From: Candidatus Bathyarchaeota archaeon
GTDB taxonomy: Archaea; Thermoproteota; Bathyarchaeia; Bathyarchaeales; Bathycorpusculaceae
Direction of reading: 5' to 3'
DNA: 54,735 nt
NCBI GenBank assembly: GCA_003164295.1
Contig: PLTA01000007.1
Location: 1-54,735, forward strand
Positions 1-9,084 of this stretch are shown one piece after another. The notes under the pieces are model-generated. The model did no database searches. It worked only from the letters and a program-made list of their open reading frames with translations, and was not told the origin of the DNA. Made by a program: the position numbers and the translations under genes. Each line of letters begins with the position of its first letter. The first letter of the stretch is position 1.

Positions 1-830
1 CCTGAAGCTGACATAATTTGATAATCAGGTTGTAACCCCATTTCTTAGCACCTCTCGCCAAATTAAGCTAAGAGATTAAACAAATCTGCTAATTCCACAG
101 ACGTGATAAAAATTCATCCGACAGCACAGCAGAAAGAGAAAGATTAAAATTTAATCCACAAACCCAAACAAACAGAAAAACCTTTTGTTAACTGTCAACT
201 ATTAGTTTGCATTTTAACAACCACTCGAGTCTTGAAACAAAAGTGACTTTGTTACTGTTTCGCTACATCCATATATTTGAGAAAGCTTGAACCCTCTTCT
301 AGAGTGTTTGGGTGAAAGTCATGAAAAAGAAAGAGCCTCATCAGCCTCACACGTTTAGAGTGATTCCAGTTCGGCTCACTCACAACACTTTTTACTGGTA
401 AATTGGGGCTGGGATCCCCCTCCCAGGGCAATTTTACTTGTTTAAACTGTTTTTGATTTAATTTGTCTAAAATCGACATAATTGAATTTCATTCAAATTT
501 GTGATTTGCTTCACTTGAAATTAATCTTGCAAAAGCAGGAAGGCTATCAGTTAATCACTAATTGAAAAATCCAAGGAAATTTGCATGAAAGCGACTTCAA
601 TTACCCGTAAAGGGCGTTGGGAATCGCATTTCAAATCAAACCCCGTCCTTATTGTAATTTCCTGTTATATTATTTGTTGCAAAAAAGATAATGGTGCAAT
701 CTAGTCGGGCAACGGTTCAAAACCCAGCGGTCTACCACAAAACCCACCCAGGCCTCCATTTTATTTCCCATTGTACTTTTATAGGAAAGTGACTTTATTC
801 GATTACATAGATAGAAGGGGAATATAATAC
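1..830. other. Intergenic region, no gene recognised
   Basis: No convincing gene is seen in this AT-rich stretch. The only longer reading frame (252-479, minus) has no family resemblance. Around 380-432 lies a GC-rich motif with a short CTGGG...CCCAG hairpin. It resembles motifs at about 2338-2390 and 10256-10300 (see findings). Confidence 0.5.
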
Positions 831-2198
831 TTGACTGCTATGCATTGTGAAAAATGCATTTATGAAAACAAGCATAATCATGAGCTTGAAATGTCCAAAA
901 AGACCCTCCCGAAAGCGGTAACGCCCTTTGTTGCTGGAACTCTTGCTGTTGGAGTTTTGAAGGGAAGCGGAAATAAGCCCGCGCTCTTACAAGATCGGAT
1001 TACAGCCATAACCAACGCGAGGATCTTCGATGGTGTTCGTGTCATCGACGACACGACTGTGGTTATAAAAGGGTCATATATAGCGGCGGTGGGTGGCGAG
1101 GTACCCGCTGGGGCAACTGTCATCGATGGTCACGGCGCAACTCTGATGCCGGGCTTGATTGATTCCCATGTGCATACCGACTTGGAAGGTTTGCGGGATG
1201 CGCTGTTGTTTGGTGTCACGACAGAGTTGGAGATGAACGGTCGTTGGACTCCGAGGATGCGTAAAAAAATCGCTGAACGGAGAGATTTAGCTGATTTGCG
1301 TTCCCCTGGGATGGGTCTCACTTCTCCAGGAGGTCATCCAACTCAATATATGGGTTCAAGCAACAACTTACTTATTCGCTTATTTTTCCGTTATCCGACT
1401 GTCTCGACCCCTGACGAGGCGGTCAAATTCGTAGACAAACAGATAGCTGAAGGAACCGACTACATTAAGATCTTTATAGAGGACGGAACATGTATCGGTT
1501 TTCCGGGACTTCCTGTACTAAATGATGAAACCCTCAATGAGGCAGTAAAAGAAGCCCATAGTAATGGTAAGATGGCCATCGCCCACGTGACGACCGCTGA
1601 AGGGGGCAGGCGAGCTATTGCGGCTGGAGTAGATGGGCTGGCGCACTTGTTCTTTGATAGTCAGCCTACCCCAAAATTTGTGGAGGCCACTGCATCCTCC
1701 GGCGCGTTTGTTATTCCCACCTTGGTTACAATCTCCTCTGCAGTTGGCAATAACGCATCCGCGCTGGCCGCCGACAAACGAGTAAGTTCCAGGCTGAGCC
1801 AGAAGTGGCTCGACTCGCTCTCCCGCAGCATGAACGTCTACCTGAAAGGAAAGCTGGAAGATGCTTATGCCGGCGTGATGGCCCTCCATAAGGCGGGTGT
1901 GGATATTTTGGCAGGTTGTGATGTGTCGGAGCCTATTCCAAGCCTCGGGGGACTTGCCCATGGCGCCAGTTTGCATCAAGAACTGCAACTTCTGATCGCG
2001 GCTGGATTGACCCCGGTTGAAGCACTGCAGGCAGCGACATCTACCCCTTCGCGCCGGTTTTCCCTCACTGACCGAGGCCGAATTGCTCCAGGGGCTCGTG
2101 CTGACCTGTTGCTGGTGGATGGAGACCCAACGACGAACATCTCCGACACGTTGTCCATTCGCGCTGTGTGGCGTCAGGGTGTTCAACTCAAAGAATAG
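831..2198 (+). CDS. Amidohydrolase family protein (imidazolonepropionase-like)
   Basis: Metal-dependent hydrolase of the amidohydrolase superfamily, probably acting on a cyclic amide or dipeptide-like substrate; the substrate cannot be read from sequence. After an N-terminal beta-sandwich segment (about residues 55-105) comes the metal-binding HxH (DSHVHT, H113/H115). It is followed by the candidate carboxylated lysine in DYIKIF, the histidines in AIAHV and GLAHLF, and the late aspartate in AGCDVS. The C-terminus has the usual GRIAPGARADLLLVDGDP sandwich strand. The first ~50 residues are atypical, so the true start may be the ATG at 840 or 891 rather than TTG at 831. The gene is clearly richer in GC than its surroundings and stands alone, which suggests acquisition by transfer. 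Family assignment is firm; specificity is not. Confidence 0.88.
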   Translation: MTAMHCEKCIYENKHNHELEMSKKTLPKAVTPFVAGTLAVGVLKGSGNKPALLQDRITAITNARIFDGVRVIDDTTVVIKGSYIAAVGGEVPAGATVIDGHGATLMPGLIDSHVHTDLEGLRDALLFGVTTELEMNGRWTPRMRKKIAERRDLADLRSPGMGLTSPGGHPTQYMGSSNNLLIRLFFRYPTVSTPDEAVKFVDKQIAEGTDYIKIFIEDGTCIGFPGLPVLNDETLNEAVKEAHSNGKMAIAHVTTAEGGRRAIAAGVDGLAHLFFDSQPTPKFVEATASSGAFVIPTLVTISSAVGNNASALAADKRVSSRLSQKWLDSLSRSMNVYLKGKLEDAYAGVMALHKAGVDILAGCDVSEPIPSLGGLAHGASLHQELQLLIAAGLTPVEALQAATSTPSRRFSLTDRGRIAPGARADLLLVDGDPTTNISDTLSIRAVWRQGVQLKE

Positions 2199-2602
2199 AC
2201 TCAATATTAGAAAATAATTCAACAATGAGAAGAAAATACTTAATTCGAAAAAAGCGAAAAACAGGGGATCTCACTAAACCTCTGAGGTGGAAAGTCTCAG
2301 CCTTCCGCTTCCCTATGAAATTCATCAAATGATTGTTTTGCTGGTAAACTGGGATTAATATCCCTATCCACGGCGCCATTTTGCAAATTAGGGCTATTTT
2401 TAACGCTATTCTAATTAAATACGTGCAATGGTGGCTTATTTTCTAATTGCTTTTCATCGGGATTAGCATGATTCTTGTCAAAATCAACTCAGTACAAAAC
2501 CCGCATTTTGAAGCCATGATTTCTACAGCTACTTTGCTAACATTAAGTTTTATCAAAGAGAAGCATCAAAAAATGTGTCCAAATTCATTGGCTTTGCATG
2601 GA
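2199..2602. other. Intergenic region with a GGGAT-TAAT-ATCCC hairpin
   Basis: No gene is supported here. The only notable feature is a short hairpin and GC-rich motif at about 2338-2390 related to one at about 10256-10300. Plus-strand reading frames reaching into 2447-2698 are shadows of the VapC pseudogene on the other strand. Confidence 0.45.
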
Positions 2603-3014
2603 TTATTCGATCCAGATTGTTTCAGGAAAATTCCTAAAAGGTTGGGTCTCCTGTTACAATCTTTGACTCAAATGATCTTCCAACTGCAAGTACGATAACA
2701 TCAAATAGACTTGATCGGTTTAATCCTGAATTTCTTTGAGTCGACTTCCATCTCCAAATAAGATTTCCCTGCTATTGCCGCGAGTTTGGAATCCAAACAG
2801 ATAATAGTGGACGCTTCAGAAATTGCCCCCAATCTTTGGCTGACATTCTAAGGTCAACACCATCACGTACGTATTTTCGTGCAATTTCTGCTATCACGGT
2901 GTCCCGCGTGTAGACCTCCTAAGCATTCTCTAAGAGTTCATCTACTTTGCGGCCATTTTCACTTCCGATGAAATGTTCAATCCAGGCATAAGGATCAGTC
3001 ACGATCTTCAACAC
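2603..3014 (-). pseudogene. vapC: Decayed PIN-domain toxin (VapC-like)
   Basis: Reading the minus strand in three frames reconstructs a PIN-domain ribonuclease of normal length (~137 codons). The pieces are VTDPYAWIEHFIGSENGRK, then EVYTRDTVIAEIARKYV, then AISEASTIICLDSKLAA, then SSLFDVIVLAVG and IVTGDPTF, ending in NFPETIWIE. An in-frame TAG interrupts the first third, and at least two frameshifts follow. The start overlaps the end of the intact antitoxin gene, the usual VapBC arrangement. The toxin is therefore very likely inactive. The alternative, several sequencing errors in one short gene, is less likely. Confidence 0.8.
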
Positions 3015-3204
3015 GATCTGCCTCCGTAAAAGGTTTGATTTGACCATGATCTGCACCAAATGTTTTCTCCAAAACTGCCTTTCGCTGTTTCTTTACGAGA
3101 AATTGAATTGCTTCGTTAAGGCTTTCAGCTCCGAGTTTTTCACGGAGACGTTCGAGTGTTTCGGCTGTCCTTTTTGAAACTCTTATGGTTGTGCTTTCAG
3201 TCAT
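2995..3204 (-). CDS. vapB: VapB-type antitoxin
   Basis: Short DNA-binding antitoxin of 69 residues. The N-terminus reads TTIRVSKRTAETLERLREKLG followed by SLNEAIQFLVKKQRK, a pattern of a beta-strand and two helices typical of ribbon-helix-helix antitoxins paired with archaeal VapC. The acidic C-terminal tail is what normally wraps the toxin. It overlaps the decayed toxin gene immediately downstream. It remains intact although its partner is broken, so it may now be an orphan or may neutralise another VapC. Confidence 0.75.
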   Translation of the reverse strand: MTESTTIRVSKRTAETLERLREKLGAESLNEAIQFLVKKQRKAVLEKTFGADHGQIKPFTEADRVEDRD

Positions 3205-3556
3205 TATAACATGGTAGTTGAAATAAGTGAATAATTATACAAGTAAACAAGTTACAACCATTTCTGTCTACTGAATGATCTTCCTGTAGAGATAGACGCC
3301 CGACCGAACCAAATTAAAAAAGAAGAAGAGCTAGATTGAAAAGAAGAAAAGGAAACTTCGAGTGTCAGCTACTAAATATTTTCTGAAGAGCAGATTATGT
3401 GTACACTCCCTGACGGCCACGCTGACCGTCATTAGGACAAGCTATGGTGAGTCCGTATAAGCGTACAAGACTTCAATACGGCGAATCTTCCATCATTGGC
3501 AGAACGGTTCCTGCGCATGCGACTGCACTTGTCTTGGGTTAAATGTGTGGTTTTTA
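3205..3556. other. Intergenic region, nothing recognised
   Basis: About 350 bases without a supportable gene, RNA or repeat. The left part contains the promoter region of the antitoxin gene read leftward. Confidence 0.4.
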
Positions 3557-3937
3557 TTACTTTTGTCCTGCATTTTGGTCTGGAGTAGTGGCAGGTTTCT
3601 CGTCGCAAGCTAAACTGTATGCGCCAAATTGTTTCCGCCAATTTCTCGTCCAGTCTACAAGATTCGGCGCTTCTTCGGGTTTTCCACAAAGAGATTTCTC
3701 TTCTTTTTCTCGGTTCATTTTTGCTTCGGTAGCAAGAATCTGTAATTTATCTTTAAATTCCTGATTTTCTTCCATGGGTAGTGTCTCCTGTGCTAAAGCT
3801 TCAATGCTTAAAAGATGTTTTCTTACGCAACGTTCACCATCAGACTCACAAGGACAAGACTGGTCAGTAGAATGCTCTTGCAGCAATAATAATTCCTTTA
3901 TAATCTGATCATATTGCCACTTTAAAATGGGCTTCAA
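3557..3937 (-). CDS. Conserved archaeal hypothetical protein, CPCE motif
   Basis: 126-residue soluble protein of unknown function. It has a helical N-terminus (LKWQYDQIIKELLLLQEH), then a cysteine motif QSCPCESDGERCVRKHLLSIEALAQETLP, then charged helices and a second Cys region (SLCGKPEE, SLACDEKP). The pattern, CPCE...C plus an EALAQET helix, is one I recognise from uncharacterised archaeal proteins, so it looks like a real gene. The cysteines could bind a metal. It is a single gene with no obvious operon partner. Confidence 0.7.
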   Translation of the reverse strand: MKPILKWQYDQIIKELLLLQEHSTDQSCPCESDGERCVRKHLLSIEALAQETLPMEENQEFKDKLQILATEAKMNREKEEKSLCGKPEEAPNLVDWTRNWRKQFGAYSLACDEKPATTPDQNAGQK

Positions 3938-4203
3938 AAATTTCCCTCAAAATATAATCCGCAAAACAGTTATTTAAAACTAATTACAACACACCGATTA
4001 ACGATGGGATCCGACGTGTGCATGCTTACGCTCTATCGTATTGACAAATGCGCCTTCTAATTCGCCGTTTAAGTCACATAATACTTATGAGTTATGTGCA
4101 TGTACTTTTTTTTTATTAAAGTTATGTGGAGTCAACTCGAATGATCTCAATCCTCAATTTGGTAATAGGCGTCGTCTTTGGCTCATCGTCTATAATTGAA
4201 TCG

Positions 4204-5274
4204 CTAAATCAGTTTTTCGTAAATCCAGTCGGTGATTATTCTGTTGGTATCTTTGGAAAAGCCCATATGTCCAGCTTCAAAGAATCTAGCGCATTTTGGA
4301 CTGCCATGTTCAAGTAGCAAATAATAGTCTTTGATTGGGAAAAGCGAATCGTGTACTCCGTTAATAAGCAACAAGGGGGCGCATGGCTTATCTAGGATTC
4401 CCTGTTTTAGAAGTGACAGTTTAGGTGCGTATTCTACCCATTCTTCGTAGCCTGACTTTCCAAATGCGAACGCAAGAGTGTCATACACTTCGAAAGCGTA
4501 TTCTCCCCGCTCTTGCTGGCTTATCCATTCTGGTTCAAAAGCAAAGTGAACGGGTCCGCCCTGACTAACTGCACAGGCAATTCTGTCTTTGTAGACGTGA
4601 GCAACTTTAACGGCCCAGTAACCGCCTGTGCTGTAGCCCCAGATTGCCACTTTTTTAGTGTCTAATTCTATGCGTGTATTAATCCAATCAAGCACTGCTT
4701 CAAACAATCTTTCGGCGTTCTCAGAACCCTTAAGAGGCGAATCACCAACCCCTGGACCATCAATTGCCAGAGTTGCTAAGCCATGTTCTAAAACCTCGTC
4801 ATTTGATTGTTCTTCTTTGAAGCCGTCAATTCCACCCCAACTAAAAAGGAGGGGAAAAGGCCCGCTGCCCGTTTTAGGCACACGCAAATAAGCAATTATC
4901 TGGGTTCCTTCGTTTCCTTGGGGTTTGAAGGGTATTTCTACACGTTCTATTGGAATATCAAAGTATTGGGCGGCTTTCAAGAGCATTTCTTGGGATTTTC
5001 TGTATGCCTGCTTTTTTCCTTCGGAATTAATTGTGGGGAACCGGGCAAGCCTGTAGTATTGGTAGGCGAGAAGATAGTTTTCTTTTGCGCTTTTGGTATC
5101 CCCCGCTTTTTCTGCTTGAGCTGCTTTTTCTTCGTAAGGCTTAGCTATAGTACTCCACGCGGATGCCCACTTTTCTCTGTTATATGAGGTTAGAATAGTC
5201 ATTACACTCTCGACATCTTCGTAGCGTGCATAAGTGAAAGGGTATATTCTCATTTTTGCTCGAGGTTTCCACAT
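4204..5274 (-). CDS. Alpha/beta hydrolase (FrsA / DUF1100-like esterase)
   Basis: Predicted serine hydrolase of 356 residues. The N-terminal ~130 residues are helical (LLAYQYYRLARFPTINSEGK), as in FrsA-type esterases, followed by a hydrolase fold. A conserved glycine-rich strand reads FPLLFSWGGIDGFKEE. The nucleophile elbow is GYSTGG (Ser in the IWGYSTGGYWAVK region), the acid is probably the Asp in GVHDSLFP and the histidine is in EAGHMGFSKD. All three catalytic positions are present in the usual order. The start may be the second Met (MRIYPFTYARYED). Substrate unknown. It stands alone between long intergenic regions. Confidence 0.85.
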   Translation of the reverse strand: MWKPRAKMRIYPFTYARYEDVESVMTILTSYNREKWASAWSTIAKPYEEKAAQAEKAGDTKSAKENYLLAYQYYRLARFPTINSEGKKQAYRKSQEMLLKAAQYFDIPIERVEIPFKPQGNEGTQIIAYLRVPKTGSGPFPLLFSWGGIDGFKEEQSNDEVLEHGLATLAIDGPGVGDSPLKGSENAERLFEAVLDWINTRIELDTKKVAIWGYSTGGYWAVKVAHVYKDRIACAVSQGGPVHFAFEPEWISQQERGEYAFEVYDTLAFAFGKSGYEEWVEYAPKLSLLKQGILDKPCAPLLLINGVHDSLFPIKDYYLLLEHGSPKCARFFEAGHMGFSKDTNRIITDWIYEKLI

Positions 5275-5791
5275 TGCCCATAATTCGTTTATGGGGCGAA
5301 CATACCTCTTTGATTTATCTTGGCTTAATTTTTCGTTTGTGTCAAAAGTCGCGGTCGTTTAGGGTCAACCTCGCTTATATTGATTGTTTAAAAGTTCCTA
5401 GTGTGGAGTATGCGTTCCGATTTAAATAGTCTTCTATCATCTTAAAGTGGGCGTTTTTCTGACGTACTCATGCGTGGATGGTGGACTCAATAGGTCGTAT
5501 TGAACTTTTTTGGTATCCAACACAGTGGACTTACTATGATCTTGATTTTAAATTAAAACTAAAAAGTCAAGTTTGAGCAAGGAGACTTAAGACTAATTCG
5601 AGTTTGAATACGACGGCAATGTATCATTTATGGGTCAATCATTAAAGAGCCATCGCCGAAAGCCGACAAAATACATTAAGTGGTGAGGAAGAATTTGTGT
5701 TATAACAACAATTGAGATTGTTGATTAAGCTGCTGATTTTAGGAAATCCCTGATGTTAGGGTAAATGCTTATTTGAATAGAGACCTTTTTG
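5275..5791. other. Intergenic region, nothing recognised
   Basis: Roughly 500 bases between divergently transcribed genes. Only AT-rich promoter-like DNA is visible; no small gene or RNA could be supported. Confidence 0.4.
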
Positions 5792-6163
5792 ATGTTGCTG
5801 GATAACATGAAACCTCAACCCGCTAATCCCCAACATAAAAGAATGAGACGTGAGAAGAAAACCATAGGTTACATGGTGGATATTTATTGCAAAGGTCACC
5901 ATGGAACCAAGGGTGAATTATGTGCCGAATGTGTGCAGTTTCAGGATTACGCGTTTATGCGTCTTGATAAATGTCCTTTTCAAGAGAAAAAAAGCACCTG
6001 CGGCAAATGCCTAATCCATTGCTATAAACCTGACATGAAATTAGAAGTGAAGAAAGTAATGCGTTACTCGGGGCCTCGGCTTCTTTTACATCATCCGAGC
6101 TTGGCATTGTATCATGCTTTGGATGCACGACGAAAATCCCCACACTTGGACAAGGTAGCATAG
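5792..6163 (+). CDS. ygbA: YgbA-like protein (nitrous oxide-stimulated promoter family)
   Basis: Cysteine-rich protein of ~120 residues matching the YgbA family. The pattern is RRREKKTIGYMVDIYCKGHHG, then LCAECVQFQDYAFMRLDKCPF, then STCGKCLIHCYKPDMK and VMRYSGPRLLLHHPSLALYH. The ordered cysteines (YC, LCxxC, CPF, CGKC, HCY) suggest metal or Fe-S binding. In bacteria the family is linked to nitrosative stress and is nitric-oxide induced; whether that holds here is unknown. The start is ATG at 5792 or 5807. The flavodoxin gene follows after 14 bp, so the two are probably co-transcribed as a small redox or stress operon. Confidence 0.85.
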   Translation: MLLDNMKPQPANPQHKRMRREKKTIGYMVDIYCKGHHGTKGELCAECVQFQDYAFMRLDKCPFQEKKSTCGKCLIHCYKPDMKLEVKKVMRYSGPRLLLHHPSLALYHALDARRKSPHLDKVA

Positions 6164-6177
6164 CTAGAGGATCAAAC

Positions 6178-6642
6178 ATGAAAGTTTTAATTATCTATGA
6201 CTCAAAATATGGCAACACCAAAATCGTTACGGAAAATATTTTGGTGGGCATAAAACAGGTTGAAGGAATTGACACTGCTATCTGCTATGCTAAAGATGTT
6301 GACCCTCAAATAATAGCCAGCTACGATGCGTTAATAATAGGCGCGCCAAATCACATGGCCAGTCCATCTCAAACTATGAAAAAATTTGTTGACAATTTAA
6401 CTGAAATCAACCTTAATGCCAAAAGTGTAGCTGTTTTCGGCACTTACTCGGGGAGGGTAAGGGTTACTGATAGAGCGGTGAAAAAAATGGAAAAAATCGT
6501 TGAAAAAACCTTGCCGAACCTGAAACTTCTCTCGCCAAGTCTGTCAGTAAGAGTGAAAGGAGTGACTGGTCCTGTAGCCGATGGAGAACTGTCAAAATGT
6601 CAAGACTTCGGCAAAAGAATAGCAAAGCAACTAAATACATAA
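6178..6642 (+). CDS. Flavodoxin
   Basis: Short-chain flavodoxin of 154 residues that binds FMN and shuttles electrons. The FMN phosphate loop is at the N-terminus (YDSKYGNTKIV), the 50s loop is GAPNHMASPSQ and the 90s loop region is FGTYSGRVRV. Length and motif spacing fit the family. It sits 14 bp behind the YgbA-like gene. Its partner reductase is not visible nearby. It could in principle supply electrons to the nitrogenase encoded 6 kb away, but this is speculation. Confidence 0.9.
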   Translation: MKVLIIYDSKYGNTKIVTENILVGIKQVEGIDTAICYAKDVDPQIIASYDALIIGAPNHMASPSQTMKKFVDNLTEINLNAKSVAVFGTYSGRVRVTDRAVKKMEKIVEKTLPNLKLLSPSLSVRVKGVTGPVADGELSKCQDFGKRIAKQLNT

Positions 6643-6743
6643 ATCTGGACAGATAGAAATAGAAAAGCTTAGCGATAATGTAGTTGCATTAGTGCAACAA
6701 CAAATCGATATATTGTGTTATACGCCTCTAGGAACAATATTGG

Positions 6744-7112
6744 ATGATGAGAAATATGCAGGGTGTTTCTAAAGCTGATGCCTCAAAAATCTTGATGGCT
6801 ATTTCTTTTGAGAAAGGTTTTCACTTCAATAACGACAAAGGTACCTACACTGGGATAACTGCCACGAGTTTGGCGGACTTCGCTTCGAAACTGGAAACAA
6901 TCGATGAAAATTCTATATTATTTCATTACTCACGGGGCGATTTTCAAAAGTGGATACAAGACGTACTTGGAGACGAGGAATTAGCTAACCGTTTGTGCTT
7001 TATTCAAAGAGGTATGTCAGGTGCAAAGCTAAGAAGCGAGCTCCTAAAAATGGTTCAAAAACGAATAACCGAATTAAAAACTCAATTACCCTTTTTAGCA
7101 CAACCAACATAA
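6744..7112 (+). CDS. DUF5752 family protein
   Basis: 122-residue protein with the pattern FEKGFHFNNDKGTYTGITATSLADFASKLETI, then SILFHYSRGDFQKWIQDVLGDEELA. I recognise this as the DUF5752 family, widespread in archaea, of unknown function, often a domain beside glycosidases or other enzymes. Helical throughout with a conserved FHxSRxDFxxWI core. The start is ATG at 6744 behind an AGGAAC-like site. A short reading frame after it (to 7258) ends in a lone half zinc-finger pattern without a credible start and is not annotated. Confidence 0.75.
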   Translation: MMRNMQGVSKADASKILMAISFEKGFHFNNDKGTYTGITATSLADFASKLETIDENSILFHYSRGDFQKWIQDVLGDEELANRLCFIQRGMSGAKLRSELLKMVQKRITELKTQLPFLAQPT

Positions 7113-7316
7113 AAGCTACTTTTAGGGTTTTTTGGCTGAGGTTATTTAGTGTCAAAAAACAGGTTCCAACTCCTAATAAAAAAGGAGACGGTAAATATAA
7201 ATGCCCTTTAGACAAAATGGTGTTCGAAACCAAGATAAATTTTAATAGACATTTCTGAAGAACACATATCGCGGAAGAGGGACTAATTTAGTTAGATTAA
7301 ATCGCCTGAATTAACT

Positions 7317-7481
7317 GCTACGATAATTACGGTCTACGGGATTTTGCTTCCCGCCATGGGGTGGGGACTGGCCGCTCTCGTGTGGAGCTACGCCGTAATC
7401 CTTTTTGTAATAACGGACTTTGCCCAAGTACGTTTGTATAAACTACTTGACCCTCAGGGGTTATATTTCATAGATGACTAA
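7317..7481 (+). pseudogene. C-terminal remnant of a P-type H+-ATPase
   Basis: A 54-codon open stretch reads TIITVYGILLPAMGWGLA, then ALVWSYAVILFVITDFAQ and VRLYKLLDPQGLYFIDD, then stops. This is the last transmembrane hairpin and tail of plasma-membrane-type proton ATPases (P3A class). No start codon or upstream ATPase sequence is present, so only the tail survives. It marks a deletion or recombination breakpoint just upstream. Confidence 0.7.
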
Positions 7482-7730
7482 CTACATCGCTTTAATAATC
7501 CATACAAAACGAGGAAAATATCATCGTTGATCTGAAAAGGGGCAAGGTTCTCCAGTTCCTAACCTTGGTCTAAACTAGCAAAAATGACTTGATTCTTCCA
7601 ATGTGTGCAAAGGTTTTTTGTGGTTTGAAATCCTTACGGTTCAAATGCCCCAGACTCACTTGTAACATCTTTTTGCCAATATTTATTTATTTGAAACATT
7701 GATAAATATGCTTTGGATACTGGTTTTTAT

Positions 7731-8063
7731 ATGAACACTTATGTCGTTTTGTTCCGTGGTGGATTGCCCAAGGAGAAATTAACTGATGATTATCTGAGCC
7801 GCTTTACCAATTGGGCCAAGGATGTCTCAAAAGACTTGCGGCTTGGAAACAGGCTTATGCCGGAAGGCAAGTTAATCTCTGGCAAGAACGGTGAAAATGT
7901 CTCGAATGTTGAGTTTAGTGACTTGTTAGTCGGAGGATATATCGTGATAGAAGCTGACGACTACGACAATGCTGTTTCAAAGCTTAAAGCATGTCCAATT
8001 TTCGAAAACGGCGGTTCAGTAGAGGTTTGTGAGGTACTGCCGTACAGACTTAACCATTTGTAG
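7731..8063 (+). CDS. YCII-related domain protein
   Basis: Small protein of ~110 residues with a YCII-like ferredoxin-fold pattern. It begins MNTYVVLFRGGLPKE, continues with WAKDVSKDLRLGNRLMPEGKL and VGGYIVIEADDYDNAVSKLKACP, and ends in NGGSVEVCEVLPY. The family includes small dehalogenase- or muconolactone-isomerase-like proteins, and the cellular role is generally unknown. I prefer ATG 7731 because the homologous strand starts there; an upstream in-frame start at 7713 exists. It stands alone. Confidence 0.82.
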   Translation: MNTYVVLFRGGLPKEKLTDDYLSRFTNWAKDVSKDLRLGNRLMPEGKLISGKNGENVSNVEFSDLLVGGYIVIEADDYDNAVSKLKACPIFENGGSVEVCEVLPYRLNHL

Positions 8064-8151
8064 TTCCCTGCTGTCATATCTGTCTTTTTTTCCAAGAAAA
8101 ATGGTTATCGAAAGGTTCACTGAATTTATTAATTCAGGAACCTGCAAGCTT

Positions 8152-8523
8152 CTATGATTGTAGAATGTTCCAGACGTTGCCATCATGATCATTGACGCTG
8201 AAGAATCTGCCGCCGGGCGGATAGGGCATGATTTCGCTGTTTGGATTAACGCCCTTTGCTTTAATTGTCTTGTATGCTGCTTCAACATCCGGAGTTGAAA
8301 TGAAGAAAGTTCTTACTGTATCGACCTTTTTTTCTTCAGACATAAAATCAAGAGCAATATATGTGCCGCCGCCTGGAGGAACAACGAACACGCTGCGGTT
8401 TCCCTTTCCCCACTTGGTGTCTTGAGTTGCTTCAAAGCCTAAAACATCAGTATAGAACGCTTTGGCTTTATCCATGTCGCGTACAAGCAAATGAGTAAGA
8501 ATTATTTTATCTACAATTTTCAC
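8152..8523 (-). CDS. VOC family protein (glyoxalase/bleomycin resistance fold)
   Basis: 123-residue single VOC module. The first beta-alpha-beta unit reads LTHLLVRDMDKAKAFYTDVLGF, the middle strand is YIALDFMS, and the second unit reads VRTFFISTPDVEAAYKTIKAKG. It ends with GGRFFSVNDHDGNVWNILQS. The conserved 'FxxNDHDGNxW' ending includes a plausible metal ligand region. The family covers glyoxalases, dioxygenases and resistance proteins; which one this is cannot be told. Monocistronic. Confidence 0.87.
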   Translation of the reverse strand: MKIVDKIILTHLLVRDMDKAKAFYTDVLGFEATQDTKWGKGNRSVFVVPPGGGTYIALDFMSEEKKVDTVRTFFISTPDVEAAYKTIKAKGVNPNSEIMPYPPGGRFFSVNDHDGNVWNILQS

Positions 8524-8618
8524 AAAAATTCACCTTGCTTTTGAACAATTACAGAAACATATATTTCATAATAAGAAGATTTGTTGTCTCAACTAACCAA
8601 TCACATACGACTAAAGAA

Positions 8619-8719
8619 CTATGTTTTAATGCTTTTTTTTGAGGGTAAGCGAACTATGAAGTTTGTTCCTTTTCCCTTTTCACTGTCAAATACAGAATTG
8701 AACTTAATTCTTTTTGCGC
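8619..8719 (-). pseudogene. Remnant of a histidine kinase ATPase domain (C-terminal tail)
   Basis: The minus strand reads FNSVFDSEKGKGTNFIVRLP plus a short lysine-rich tail before a stop. This is the final strand of a HATPase_c domain (GKGTxFxxxLP). Upstream sequence does not continue the kinase and is used in another frame by the small ORF at 8704-8865. It is therefore a fragment. Confidence 0.4.
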
Positions 8720-8865
8720 CAAGTTGAGTAGCAAATGGCAGTAATTTGCTCGTTAGAACGTTTTTCGGTTTCAGGTTTGCTTTGGTTTTCTTCATGCATA
8801 ATCTTTTCGCATCGGGAAATATAATCTCTTTCAGACTCGTTTGATTTAGGTTTTGGAACAGGCAT
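8704..8865 (-). CDS. Small protein with ISRC...AICYSTWRKK pattern (virus/prophage-like)
   Basis: A 53-residue ORF begins MPVPKPKSNESERDYISRC and ends NEQITAICYSTWRKKN. The combination 'PxPKxxE...FISRC...AVCYSxW' is a recurring pattern in small proteins or protein ends next to prohead proteases and other phage morphogenesis genes. No other virus gene is nearby, so this is probably an isolated remnant or domesticated copy. Recognition is by pattern only. Confidence 0.5.
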   Translation of the reverse strand: MPVPKPKSNESERDYISRCEKIMHEENQSKPETEKRSNEQITAICYSTWRKKN

Positions 8866-9084
8866 CAAAACACCGCTTAATTAGAATTATTTCTTATGTC
8901 ACGTTACTCTTTCTTGTTCATTAGACTTTGTGATTGTTTACTAACAATAACATGAGATTATGAAAAACAAACTAGAGAGTTCTATGAAATAAGAAACCAA
9001 TAGTCACAAATGCCATCTATTACTGAAAACAAAAAAATAAAATAGATAAACAGGTTTCATGTTCACAATTGGTGTGGTTGAGAA

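Noticed and set aside
252..479. 75-codon minus-strand ORF at the left edge
   Set aside because: No family features; it covers the GC-rich dispersed motif and looks like chance coding.
660..760. tRNA-like GGTTCAAAACCC near 714
   Set aside because: No acceptor or anticodon stem can be formed around it.
1518..2225. Long minus-strand frame opposite the amidohydrolase
   Set aside because: Antisense shadow of a well-supported gene in GC-rich DNA.
2447..2698. Plus-strand ORF of 83 codons
   Set aside because: The minus strand here reconstructs the end of a PIN toxin pseudogene, which explains the sequence better.
6995..7258. ORF ending in a zinc-finger-like KCPLDKMVFETKINFNRHF
   Set aside because: Only one Cys of the knuckle, no start codon after the overlap with the DUF5752 gene; too weak to call.
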